Positions 18,715 to 26,582 of a DNA stretch of 32,177 nucleotides are shown here, one piece after another. Source of the DNA: Atopostipes suicloacalis DSM 15692 (GTDB taxonomy: Bacteria > Bacillota > Bacilli > Lactobacillales > Carnobacteriaceae_A); contig NZ_FQUF01000027.1 in assembly GCF_900129085.1 (NCBI RefSeq), forward strand, positions 1 through 32,177, in the 5' to 3' direction. Each line of letters starts with the position of its first letter. Within the stretch, counting starts at the first letter, position 1. The notes under the pieces were generated by a model. It made no database searches. It was not told the origin of the DNA and was given only the letters and a program-made list of their open reading frames with translations. Made by a program: the position numbers and the translations under genes.

Positions 18715-19668
18715 ATGGCGTATGAAGTAGTGATACCACAAGATATAACAGAATTAGGGAAAAAATTTTTACGAGATAAAGGATATAAAATTAGAGTAGG
18801 TAACGGAAACATGGACACAGAGTATCTAAAGAGATTAATCATAAATGCAGATGCTATTTTAGCTAGAACTGGATTTTATCCTAGAGAAGTGCTAGCTTCT
18901 GCAAAAAATTTAAAAGTTATCGGGCGCCATGGAGTAGGTTATGATAATCTTGATTTAGAATATTGTAAAGAGAATAATATTACAATTACCTATACGCCTT
19001 CTGCTTTGTCAAATGCTGTTGCTGAACGTACCATTGGTTTTATTATGGCTTTAGGTCAACAATTAGTCTTTATAGATGCAGAAACTCGGACGGGTAATTG
19101 GGAAGTTCGGAATACACATAGAGGGAATGAAGCTAAAAATAAGGTGCTGGGATTAATTGGTTTAGGACGTATAGGCTCCCTAGTTGCGAAAAAAGCTTAT
19201 TTTGGTTTAGATATGAAAGTTGTTGCTTATGATAAATATGCTTCTAAAAAAGCTTTTCCGAAATATATAAATAGATTATATTCAGCAGAAGAGGTTTTTG
19301 AAAAAGCAGATTTTGTATCTTTACATGTTCCTAGTACATCTGAAACGAACGGAATAGTAAACAAAAGAACATTAGAAATCATGAAACCTTCTGCTTATAT
19401 TATAAATTGTTCTCGTGGTGAGCTTATAGATGAAGTAGATCTCATAAAAGCTATACAAAATAAGAGAATCCGAGGAGCAGCATTAGATGTTTTTAATGAA
19501 GAACCTCTTCCTGATCATCATCCATTTTTTGAACTGGATAATGTTTTGTTAACACCTCACAATTCTGCATTGACAAATGAGACAATGGATATAATTGGTC
19601 TACATGCGGCTCAAGGAATTGATGATGTATTAAGTAATCGTAAGCCGACATGGCCAGTTAAACTATAA
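18715..19668 (+). CDS. D-isomer-specific 2-hydroxyacid dehydrogenase (hydroxypyruvate reductase/SerA-like)
   Basis: A 317-aa NAD(P)-dependent dehydrogenase of the D-2-hydroxyacid family. The cofactor motif GLGRIGS lies near residue 150. The catalytic triad is R234 in NCSRGELIDE, E263 in DVFNEEP and H282 in LTPHNSALT. Upstream parts (RHGVGYDNLDLEYC, AVAERTIGFI) are typical of hydroxypyruvate reductases and 3-phosphoglycerate dehydrogenases, but it lacks the C-terminal ACT domain of longer SerA proteins. In this setting it may reduce hydroxypyruvate, an isomer of tartronate semialdehyde, or oxidise an unusual diacid; the substrate is not readable. It starts 42 nt after the dehydratase with GGAGAG before the ATG, and a strong terminator follows. 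Confidence 0.82.
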   Translation: MAYEVVIPQDITELGKKFLRDKGYKIRVGNGNMDTEYLKRLIINADAILARTGFYPREVLASAKNLKVIGRHGVGYDNLDLEYCKENNITITYTPSALSNAVAERTIGFIMALGQQLVFIDAETRTGNWEVRNTHRGNEAKNKVLGLIGLGRIGSLVAKKAYFGLDMKVVAYDKYASKKAFPKYINRLYSAEEVFEKADFVSLHVPSTSETNGIVNKRTLEIMKPSAYIINCSRGELIDEVDLIKAIQNKRIRGAALDVFNEEPLPDHHPFFELDNVLLTPHNSALTNETMDIIGLHAAQGIDDVLSNRKPTWPVKL

Positions 19669-19698
19669 TTATTGTTAAATAGAAAAAATGTCATATTT

Positions 19699-19741
19699 AA
19701 AACACAATCTTTTAATCTTATTAGAAGATTGTGTTTTTTTA
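19699..19741 (+). terminator. terminator after the 2-hydroxyacid dehydrogenase
   Basis: A 13-bp perfect stem (19699-19711 with 19725-19737), a 13-nt loop and a run of T residues. Confidence 0.88.
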
Positions 19742-19756
19742 GTATTTAAGATTAAT

Positions 19757-19783
19757 TTCACAACATATGTGAAAACGGTTACT
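19757..19783. promoter_or_regulatory. palindrome overlapping a full cre match upstream of the GntP permease
   Basis: TTCACA-N5-TGTGAA (19757-19773) is a perfect inverted repeat. It overlaps TGAAAACGGTTACT (19770-19783), which fits the CcpA cre consensus TGNAANCGNWNNCW at every position. Both lie more than 200 nt before the permease gene. Confidence 0.5.
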
Positions 19784-19870
19784 TAAACCAAAAAAAAGGT
19801 GTAATAATTAGTTAATCTTATTATAGAGACTATATACTTTTTAAAAGATGAGAGTTACTATATTAATAGT

Positions 19871-19882
19871 TAAACGCTTACA
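19871..19882 (-). promoter_or_regulatory. cre-like site upstream of the GntP permease
   Basis: TAAACGCTTACA on the plus strand is the reverse complement of TGTAAGCGTTTA, the same twelve bases found upstream of gudD. The rest of this 326-bp gap is AT-rich; no promoter stands out clearly in it. Confidence 0.55.
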
Positions 19883-19994
19883 GAACATAAAAGATATTTA
19901 ATATTTAATTATTAATTGGAGGTATACAAGCAAAGGAAATTATTCACAAACATTAATTTAAACGGAAAAATATATTATATAGAGGAGCAAAAAA

Positions 19995-21383
19995 ATGGAT
20001 GTACCAGTAAGTAGTACTCAATTATTATTAGGTTTGGCTATAGGTGTCATTTTATTAATATTTATATCAATGAAAACAAAGTTACATACTTTTGTAGCAC
20101 TTATTATTTCTGCAATTGTAACCGGGTTAATTGGTGGTTTGCCTTACCAACAAGTAATGGATTCAGTGACAGTTGGTTTTGGTAATACTCTGTCAAGTAC
20201 TGGTATTATTATTGGTTTAGGTGTAATCCTAGGAGCTGTTTTAGAGATGTCAGGAGCGGCTGAACAAATGGCATTCTCAATGATTAAACTAGTAGGTAAA
20301 GGAAAAGAAGAATGGGCTTTAGCTTTAACAGGATATATTGTAGCAATCCCAGTATTTTCTGATTCCGGATTAGTTATCTTAACACCTTTAGCAAAATCAA
20401 TTTCAAGAATGACTGGAAAAAGCGCTGTTGGATTAGGTTTAGCTTTAGCAACAGGGTTACAATTAACACACGTGTTTGTACCGCCTACTCCAGGGCCTTT
20501 AGCCGTGGCAGGTATTCTCGGAGTAGATATAGGTATGATGATCATGGCAGGTATTCTTTTTTCAATACCAACTTTGATTGCATCAGTATATTATAGTAAA
20601 TGGCTTGGTAAAAAGATTTATCAAATTCCTACTGAAGATGGATTAGATTTTGTACGAATGGATTATAAAGAAGAATATGAAAAATCAATTGATAATATTG
20701 AAGAAATTTATAAAGAGAAAAAACTACCAGGAGCAGCTTTATCATTCTCACCAGTAGCAATTCCTCTTTTACTAATTTTATCGAATACAGTGATAGATTT
20801 AATAGGAGTTGGAGGTTCTATTCAATCTATAACAGGATTTCTAGGTAATCCAGTGATTTCATTAATAATAGGTTTGCTTATTGCAGTTTATGGTTTAGCC
20901 CGTAGATATACACGCGAACAAGTTATTGGTTCAATGGATGATGGAATAAAAGCTACGGGTATGATCTTATTGGTAACAGGTGCTGGGGGCTCTTTAGGGC
21001 AAGTAGTACGTGATGCAGGTATTGGTGACGCATTGGGACAAATGGTATTAAATATAGGACTTCCTGGAGTATTAGTACCATTTATTATTGCAGCATTGAT
21101 GCGTATCGCTTTAGGTAGTGCAACAGTAGCCTTAATTACTGCTGCTACATTAACGGCACCACTTGTAACACAATTAGGACTTAATCCTGTAATGCTAGCA
21201 ATGTCAACGTGTGCAGGAGCAGTTTCATTTAGTTACTTTAACGATAGTGGCTACTGGACCTTTAATGGATTATATGGCCTTCCAGAAATAAAAGATCAAT
21301 TCTGGGCTAAAACTATGGTTTCATTTATTGGTGCAGGTGTAACCTTAGCCGGTGTTCTATTAGCAAATATGTTTGTTGGCTAA
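19995..21383 (+). CDS. GntP-family permease (gluconate/sugar-acid:H+ symporter type)
   Basis: A 462-aa integral membrane protein with about twelve to fourteen hydrophobic segments. It has GntP family hallmarks: GFGNTLSSTGIIIGLGVILG, the IPVFSDSGLVILTPL stretch, the THVFVPPTPGPLAVAG motif, and GSATVALITAATL in the C-terminal half. The family imports gluconate and related organic acids with protons. No other sugar-acid importer is seen among the diacid genes, so this is the likely uptake system for glucarate/galactarate or a related acid; E. coli GudP/GarP belong to a different superfamily. The gene is a single transcription unit with its own cre-like sites and a terminator. Start: GAGGAG lies before the ATG at 19995. 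Confidence 0.9.
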   Translation: MDVPVSSTQLLLGLAIGVILLIFISMKTKLHTFVALIISAIVTGLIGGLPYQQVMDSVTVGFGNTLSSTGIIIGLGVILGAVLEMSGAAEQMAFSMIKLVGKGKEEWALALTGYIVAIPVFSDSGLVILTPLAKSISRMTGKSAVGLGLALATGLQLTHVFVPPTPGPLAVAGILGVDIGMMIMAGILFSIPTLIASVYYSKWLGKKIYQIPTEDGLDFVRMDYKEEYEKSIDNIEEIYKEKKLPGAALSFSPVAIPLLLILSNTVIDLIGVGGSIQSITGFLGNPVISLIIGLLIAVYGLARRYTREQVIGSMDDGIKATGMILLVTGAGGSLGQVVRDAGIGDALGQMVLNIGLPGVLVPFIIAALMRIALGSATVALITAATLTAPLVTQLGLNPVMLAMSTCAGAVSFSYFNDSGYWTFNGLYGLPEIKDQFWAKTMVSFIGAGVTLAGVLLANMFVG

Positions 21384-21413
21384 TTATTTATATACTTAAC
21401 TATATATTCTGAG

Positions 21414-21452
21414 AAAAATTAGAATGTAGCGAAAGCTATATTCTAATTTTTA
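21414..21452 (+). terminator. terminator after the GntP permease
   Basis: A 17-bp stem with one G-T pair (21414-21430 with 21435-21451) capped by a GAAA tetraloop, with A residues before and T residues at the end. It may work on both strands. Confidence 0.85.
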
Positions 21453-21499
21453 AGTTATGAGGAATCTCTATAGAAAGGTAAGCAAAATCACAAAAACAG

Positions 21500-21552
21500 T
21501 TGACTCCAATTTTTCCTTTTGTTACTCTATACACATGTAATGTAAGCGCTTA
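21500..21552 (+). promoter_or_regulatory. promoter and cre site of the LDH2-malic enzyme operon
   Basis: TTGACT (21500-21505), a 17-nt spacer and TACTCT (21523-21528). A cre-like TGTAAGCGCTTA (21541-21552), with the perfect palindrome TAAGCGCTTA, begins a few bases after the predicted start of transcription, a position typical for catabolite repression. Confidence 0.6.
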
Positions 21553-21572
21553 AAATACAAGGAGGAAAATAG

Positions 21573-22682
21573 ATGGTAGCATACCTAGACTGGGACAAAA
21601 CATATGATTTTGTAAGAGAAGTTTTCAAGGCATATGGAGTTCCTGAAGAAGATGCAATAATATGTACGGATGTATTGTTGGATGCCGATAAAAGAGGAAT
21701 GGATACGCATGGATTAAACCGTTTGAAGCCCATATATATTGATCGAATAAAAGATAATATTCAGTCCCCTGTTACGGAATGGGAAATAATTAAAGAAACT
21801 CCTACAACAGCTGTAATTGATGCAAATGACGGTATGGGCCAAGTAGCTTCTTATCATTCGATGCGAATTGCGATTGAAAAAGCTAAAGAATATGGAATGG
21901 GTATGGTAGCTGTGAGAAATTCTACTCATTATGGCACGGCAGGATTTTATACAGAAATGGCAGCTAAAGCAGGATGTATCGGAGTTTCTGGGACAAATGC
22001 TCGTCCTTCTATTGCGCCTACGTTCAGTGTACAAAATAAATTAGGTACAAATCCTCTTGCTTTTGCTTTTCCTACGGATGAAGAATTTCCGTTCTCTCTG
22101 GACTGTGCAACTTCTATTATTCAGCGAGGGCAAGTAGAATTGTACGATCGTGAAGGGAAAGACACTCCAGCAGGTACGGTAATTGGTCAAGATGGTTCAG
22201 CAATGACAGACTCACCAGCTATTTTACAAGCTTTATTAGATGGTACTGCAGCATTAGCACCTTTAGGTGGAATCGGCGAAGAGCTAGGTGGTTATAAAGG
22301 TTATGGCTATGCCACAGTTGTTGAGGTCCTATCTGCTGCCTTACAACAAGGAAATTTCTTAAGTATGCTTACAGGAATCGGTGAAGATGGTGGAAAGATA
22401 AAATATCATTTAGGACATTTCTTTATGGCGATTGATACAGAAGCATTCATGGGATTAGAAAATTTTAAAAAGACAACAGGCGAAATACTAAGAGAATTAC
22501 GAGCAGCGAAGACAGCTCCTGGCGAGGAAAGAATTTATACAGCAGGAGAAAAAGAATACTTAACTTGGATGGAACGGAAAGAAACGGGTCTCGCAGTGAA
22601 TAAATCTGTACAGGAAGAATTAGTTGCGATGCGTGATGATGCTGGACTAGACCAATTCGTCTTTCCTTTTGAGAAGGAGTGA
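21573..22682 (+). CDS. LDH2/malate dehydrogenase family NAD(P)-dependent oxidoreductase
   Basis: A 369-aa member of the malate/L-lactate dehydrogenase (LDH2) family, unrelated to the Rossmann-type malate dehydrogenase. Family features: the catalytic histidine region DTHGLNRL, NSTHYGTAGFYTEMAAKAG, GTNPLAFAFP, and the DCATSIIQRGQVE stretch followed by a G-G-YKGYG motif. Known members oxidise malate, sulfolactate or ureidoglycolate, or reduce 2,3-diketogulonate, so the substrate is open. The next gene, 6 nt away, is malic enzyme, which makes a malate/oxaloacetate or related 2-hydroxyacid role attractive. Start: GGAGGAAAATAG precedes the ATG. Confidence 0.87.
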   Translation: MVAYLDWDKTYDFVREVFKAYGVPEEDAIICTDVLLDADKRGMDTHGLNRLKPIYIDRIKDNIQSPVTEWEIIKETPTTAVIDANDGMGQVASYHSMRIAIEKAKEYGMGMVAVRNSTHYGTAGFYTEMAAKAGCIGVSGTNARPSIAPTFSVQNKLGTNPLAFAFPTDEEFPFSLDCATSIIQRGQVELYDREGKDTPAGTVIGQDGSAMTDSPAILQALLDGTAALAPLGGIGEELGGYKGYGYATVVEVLSAALQQGNFLSMLTGIGEDGGKIKYHLGHFFMAIDTEAFMGLENFKKTTGEILRELRAAKTAPGEERIYTAGEKEYLTWMERKETGLAVNKSVQEELVAMRDDAGLDQFVFPFEKE

Positions 22683-22688
22683 AGTTGA

Positions 22689-23864
22689 GTGACAAATGAA
22701 GAAAGTGAAGCATTAAAGAAACACCATGAATGGAATGGAAAAATTGAAGTCATTAGCCGAGCTCCTGTTACTAGTCGAGAAGATTTAGCATTGGCTTATA
22801 CACCAGGTGTAGCGGATGCTTGTATGGCGATTGTTGAAAATCCTGAAGAAGCTTATCGTGTGACGAGAAAAAATAATCTAGTTGGTGTTATTACAAATGG
22901 ATCAGCAGTTTTAGGATTAGGAAATATTGGACCTCAAGCAGCTATGCCTGTAATGGAAGGGAAAAGTATTTTATTTAAAGAATTTGCGGATGTTGATGCT
23001 TTTCCTATAAGTATTGAATCGACAGATGTCGATGAAGTTGTACAAACAGTGAAACAAATTGCAGGAAGTTTTGGGGCCATAAATCTAGAAGATATTGCTG
23101 CTCCAGAATGTTTTGAAATTGAACGTAGATTGATTGAAACATTGGATATTCCAGTTTTTCATGATGATCAACATGGAACGGCTATTGTTGTAGGAGCTGC
23201 TGTGATTAATGCATTGAAACTACTTAAAAATAAAAGAATTGAAGAGATTAAAATTGTAATAAATGGTGCAGGTGCAGCAGGGATTGCGATTGCAAAACAC
23301 TTAATGATTTTAGGTGCAAAAAATATTCTATTAGTAGACAGAGAAGGAATTATTCATTCAGGCTATCCATCTTTAAATAGTGAACAAAAACGAATGTTGG
23401 AAGTAACGAATATAAAAGATGAGCGAGGTAATTTACAAGAAGCTCTGGTCGATGCAGAAGTTTTTGTGGGAGTTTCAGCACCTAACATTTTGTCAGCTAG
23501 AGATATTGAACAAATGGATGAAAATCCGATTGTATTTGCAATGGCTAATCCAATTCCAGAGATTATGCCTGATGTTGCGAAAAAAGCAGGAGTTACTGTG
23601 ATGGGGACAGGGCGAAGTGATTTCCCAAATCAAATTAATAATGTTTCTGCTTTCCCTGGTATCTTTAAAGGGGCTCTAGAAGCTAAAGCAACAGAGATAG
23701 ATGAAAATATGCGCCTGGCTGCTTCTTATGCTATTGCTAATTTAGTAGAAGATGAAGAGTTATCCGAAGAATACATTATTCCTGATCCGCTAGACAAACG
23801 TGTCGTACCTGCTGTCGCAGAAGCTGTAAAGAAAGCTGCTATTAATTCGGGGGTTGTGAGATAA
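22689..23864 (+). CDS. malic enzyme, short NAD(P)-dependent form
   Basis: A 391-aa malate dehydrogenase (oxaloacetate-decarboxylating) that converts L-malate to pyruvate and CO2. The blocks are ALAYTPGVADAC, the lysine in MEGKSILFKEFADVDAFPI, the metal-binding EDIAAPECFEIE and FHDDQHGTA, the dinucleotide motif GAGAAGIAIA, and ANPIPEI. The size matches the short bacterial type (MaeE/YtsJ), not the long MaeB fusion. The start is GTG at 22689; AAGGAG lies 9 nt upstream, inside the last codons of the preceding gene, so translation is probably coupled. A nearby TTG at 22685 is out of frame. No malate transporter or MaeK/MaeR two-component system is adjacent, unlike in lactobacilli. Confidence 0.93.
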   Translation: MTNEESEALKKHHEWNGKIEVISRAPVTSREDLALAYTPGVADACMAIVENPEEAYRVTRKNNLVGVITNGSAVLGLGNIGPQAAMPVMEGKSILFKEFADVDAFPISIESTDVDEVVQTVKQIAGSFGAINLEDIAAPECFEIERRLIETLDIPVFHDDQHGTAIVVGAAVINALKLLKNKRIEEIKIVINGAGAAGIAIAKHLMILGAKNILLVDREGIIHSGYPSLNSEQKRMLEVTNIKDERGNLQEALVDAEVFVGVSAPNILSARDIEQMDENPIVFAMANPIPEIMPDVAKKAGVTVMGTGRSDFPNQINNVSAFPGIFKGALEAKATEIDENMRLAASYAIANLVEDEELSEEYIIPDPLDKRVVPAVAEAVKKAAINSGVVR

Positions 23865-23901
23865 CCTTTTCTAATTAGTCCAATAGTGAGTATAATGTTT
23901 A

Positions 23902-23934
23902 AAAATCCTTCCTCTGAATAAGGAAGGATTTTGT
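23902..23934 (+). terminator. terminator after malic enzyme
   Basis: A 12-bp perfect stem (23902-23913 with 23921-23932) and a 7-nt loop. The T tract is short, interrupted by G. Confidence 0.75.
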
Positions 23935-24076
23935 GTTTGAGTTAAAGAGATAAATTTTTTATTGAAGTTATAGGAATAAATTGTATCTCTTGAAGATGAA
24001 AAAACGAGAACTAACAGATCTTTATTTACGAGTTGCACCCTATTTTTACAAAAGTATCAAATATAAAGTTTATCTC

Positions 24077-24116
24077 TTGACTAAGTACGTCTATAGTTGT
24101 AAACTTAAGTTGTAAA
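24077..24116 (+). promoter_or_regulatory. copB promoter with direct repeats over the -10 box
   Basis: TTGACT (24077-24082), a 17-nt spacer and TAAACT (24100-24105). Two copies of GTTGTAAA (24096-24103 and 24109-24116) flank the centre of an ACTTAAGT palindrome and cover the -10 region, as an operator would. It does not match the CopY box TACAnnTGTA exactly. Confidence 0.5.
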
Positions 24117-24139
24117 TAAATATCAGGAGGTATATTTGT

Positions 24140-26221
24140 ATGAATAAAGAAGAAAGCAGTCAACATAAACATAAACACAAACATGCAGATCATAAGGCCC
24201 ATGAATCTCACAATCTTTTAGAACATGAGCATCATGAGCATCACGACCACGAAGGACACGATCATCATGATCACGGAGGAGGCCATGAACATCACCATCA
24301 TGGAAACTTTAAGGAACTATTTTTAAAATCTCTTCCGTTAGGGATTATTATAATGGTTCTATCTCCGATGATGGGCGTTACGTTACCTTTTCAATTTACC
24401 TTTCCATATTCTGATATTCTAGTAGCTATAGTTTCTACAATACTTTTAGTATATGGAGGTAAGCCATTCTACCAAGGGGCGATGGATGAATTTAAACAAA
24501 AAGCCCCAGGAATGATGGCTCTTGTTTCTCTTGGTGTAAGTGTTTCTTATCTATATAGTATTTATGCAGTGGTCGCCCGTTACATGACTAATGAACACAT
24601 TATGGATTTCTTTTTTGAATTTGCTTCTTTGATTTTGATCATGTTACTTGGACATTGGATTGAAATGAAGGCTGTTGGAGACGCAGGAGATGCACAAAAA
24701 GCATTAGCAGAACTTGTCCCTAAAGATGCACAAGTTGTTTTAGAAGATGACTCAATTGAAACTCGACCGGTTGCCGATTTAAAAGTGGGTGACATTATCC
24801 GAGTACAAGCTGGAGAAAATATTCCAGCAGACGGAAAAATCACGAAAGGCGAATCTCGAGTTGATGAAGCATTATTAACAGGTGAATCAAAGCCTGTAGA
24901 AAAAAATGTAGAGGATCAAGTTATTGGAGGTTCTACGAATCGTGAAGGTGTTCTATTCATAGAGGTTGAAGAAACAGGAGATCAATCTTTTATCTCTCAA
25001 GTTCAAACTTTAATTAGTGAAGCACAAAATCAACCTTCGAAAGCAGAAAATACAGCTCATAAAGTAGCTGGATGGCTATTCTATATTGCTCTTGCGGTAG
25101 CAATTGTAGCTTTCGTAACTTGGCTGTTAACTGAAGACTTACAAACAGCTGTAACCTTTACTGTAACAACGTTAGTAATTGCTTGTCCTCATGCATTAGG
25201 CTTAGCAATTCCACTCGTTGTAGCACGTAGTACAAGTTTAGGTGCAAGTCGTGGTTTATTAGTCAAAGACCGTGAAGCTTTAGAACAAGCTAAAAAATCA
25301 GATGTGATGATTTTAGATAAAACAGGTACTTTAACGACCGGAGAATTTAAAGTATTAAATGTTAATACTCTAAGCGATAATTATTCAGAAGAAGAAATTT
25401 CTGCATTAATGGCAGGAATCGAAGCAGGCTCAAGCCATCCAATTGCTCAATCAATTATTGCTCATTCTGAAAATGAAGGAGTACGTCCTGTTCATTTTGA
25501 TTCTATTGATGTAGTATCTGGTGCAGGAGTTGAAGGGAAAGCAAATAACAAACATTATAAATTAATTAGTCAAAAAGCCTACGAAAAAGAAATTGATGTG
25601 GAAGTTCCTAAAGGTGCAACACTCAGTATTTTAGTAGAAGAGGATAAAGCTATAGGAACTGTTGCTTTAGGTGATGAATTAAAACCAGCAAGTAAACATC
25701 TAATTGATACTTTGAAAAATCATGGAATTGAGCCAATTATGGCAACAGGAGATAATGAAAAAGCAGCTCAAGGTGTAGCAGAAGAATTAGGAATTGAATA
25801 TAAAGCTAACCAATCTCCTCAAGACAAATATAATCTAGTTGAACAATTAACAAATGAAGGTAAAACGGTAATAATGGTTGGAGACGGCGTTAACGATGCT
25901 CCATCACTTGCCTTAGCAGATGTTGGAATCGCAGTTGGAGCAGGTACGCAAGTAGCTCTAGATTCTGCAGATATTATCTTAACCCAATCCGATCCGGCAG
26001 ATATTGAAGCATTTTTAGAGCTATCAGATAAAACGACAAATAAAATGACGCAAAACCTCTGGTGGGGTGCAGGCTATAACTTTATAGCTATCCCATTGGC
26101 AGCAGGCGTTCTTGCACCTATTGGATTTTCTTTAAGTCCAGCAGTTGGAGCTATCTTAATGTCAATCAGTACAGTTATCGTAGCTATTAATGCAATGATG
26201 TTGAAGCTAGATAAAGAATAA
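24140..26221 (+). CDS. copB: copper-exporting P1B-type ATPase with His-rich N-terminus (CopB type)
   Basis: A 693-aa membrane pump that exports copper at the cost of ATP. The first 55 residues are very rich in histidine (HKHKHKH, HEHHEHHDHEGHDHHDH), which can bind metal. Transport site CPH at 349-351 is the CopB (P1B-3) form, in place of the CPC of CopA. Other motifs: the phosphatase loop LLTGESKP, the phosphorylated aspartate D393 in DKTGTLTTG, the SSHPIAQ histidine-proline pair and GDGVNDAPSLALADVG. E. hirae CopB is the closest well-known relative. It has a strong site AGGAGGT before the ATG and is transcribed alone; no CopY, CopZ or CopA gene lies next to it. Confidence 0.93.
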   Translation: MNKEESSQHKHKHKHADHKAHESHNLLEHEHHEHHDHEGHDHHDHGGGHEHHHHGNFKELFLKSLPLGIIIMVLSPMMGVTLPFQFTFPYSDILVAIVSTILLVYGGKPFYQGAMDEFKQKAPGMMALVSLGVSVSYLYSIYAVVARYMTNEHIMDFFFEFASLILIMLLGHWIEMKAVGDAGDAQKALAELVPKDAQVVLEDDSIETRPVADLKVGDIIRVQAGENIPADGKITKGESRVDEALLTGESKPVEKNVEDQVIGGSTNREGVLFIEVEETGDQSFISQVQTLISEAQNQPSKAENTAHKVAGWLFYIALAVAIVAFVTWLLTEDLQTAVTFTVTTLVIACPHALGLAIPLVVARSTSLGASRGLLVKDREALEQAKKSDVMILDKTGTLTTGEFKVLNVNTLSDNYSEEEISALMAGIEAGSSHPIAQSIIAHSENEGVRPVHFDSIDVVSGAGVEGKANNKHYKLISQKAYEKEIDVEVPKGATLSILVEEDKAIGTVALGDELKPASKHLIDTLKNHGIEPIMATGDNEKAAQGVAEELGIEYKANQSPQDKYNLVEQLTNEGKTVIMVGDGVNDAPSLALADVGIAVGAGTQVALDSADIILTQSDPADIEAFLELSDKTTNKMTQNLWWGAGYNFIAIPLAAGVLAPIGFSLSPAVGAILMSISTVIVAINAMMLKLDKE

Positions 26222-26234
26222 ATATTTATTTTCT

Positions 26235-26278
26235 AAATCCCTCTTCTAAAAACGATGCAGTCTGAAGAGGGATTTTTT
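26235..26278 (+). terminator. terminator after copB
   Basis: A 12-bp perfect stem (26235-26246 with 26264-26275), a 17-nt loop and a T run. Confidence 0.88.
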
Positions 26279-26300
26279 GGATAAATTTATTAAAGATGAT

Positions 26301-26415
26301 TTATGTAATAAAGATTTGAAAAAAGTATTAGTAAAAATATTTTATGTAATAAAGATTTGGAAAAAGTATTAGTAAAAATATTTTATGTAATAAAGATTTG
26401 GAAAAAGTATCATTA
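26301..26415. repeat. 41-bp tandem repeat, about 2.8 copies
   Basis: Units begin at 26301, 26342 and 26383, each with TTATGTAATAAAGATTTG, and end with an AAAAAGTATTAGTAAAAATA-type stretch. Copies 1 and 2 differ by about one base (TTTGA/TTTGG); the third is partial and diverges after AAAAAGTAT. It lies in the gap between the copB terminator and the GNAT gene, is not translated in any long frame, and has no spacer structure. Confidence 0.9.
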
Positions 26416-26489
26416 AAATGAGAAATAAGGCCAAAAATCGTATAATTTCTGGGGATGTTTTGAATAATTCACAGGACAAATGCTTTTCT

Positions 26490-26517
26490 TTTACAAACAA
26501 GGATTTTCAGCTACAAT
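26490..26517 (+). promoter_or_regulatory. promoter of the small GNAT gene
   Basis: TTTACA (26490-26495), a 16-nt spacer and TACAAT (26512-26517). A second candidate further up is ATGAGA (26418-26423) with a consensus TATAAT (26441-26446). Confidence 0.55.
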
Positions 26518-26582
26518 GACAGTACGATAGTAGGACGATTTAATTTTATGAAGCATAAAAAAATAAACGGAGAGGTGTTATA

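Noticed and set aside
20144-20545. Minus-strand ORF of 133 codons inside the GntP permease gene
   Set aside because: A shadow of a long conserved membrane protein gene; its proline/isoleucine-rich product is what antisense of hydrophobic codons gives.
21714-22034. Minus-strand ORF of 106 codons inside the LDH2-family gene
   Set aside because: Antisense of a conserved dehydrogenase, with no start signal or homology by eye.
23996-24115. A 39-codon plus-strand ORF just before copB (basic peptide starting MKKRELTD)
   Set aside because: No good ribosome site, and it covers the predicted copB promoter and operator, so translation of this frame is unlikely.
26301-26415. CRISPR array
   Set aside because: The repeats are adjacent with no unique spacers and no cas gene is nearby; it is a plain tandem repeat.
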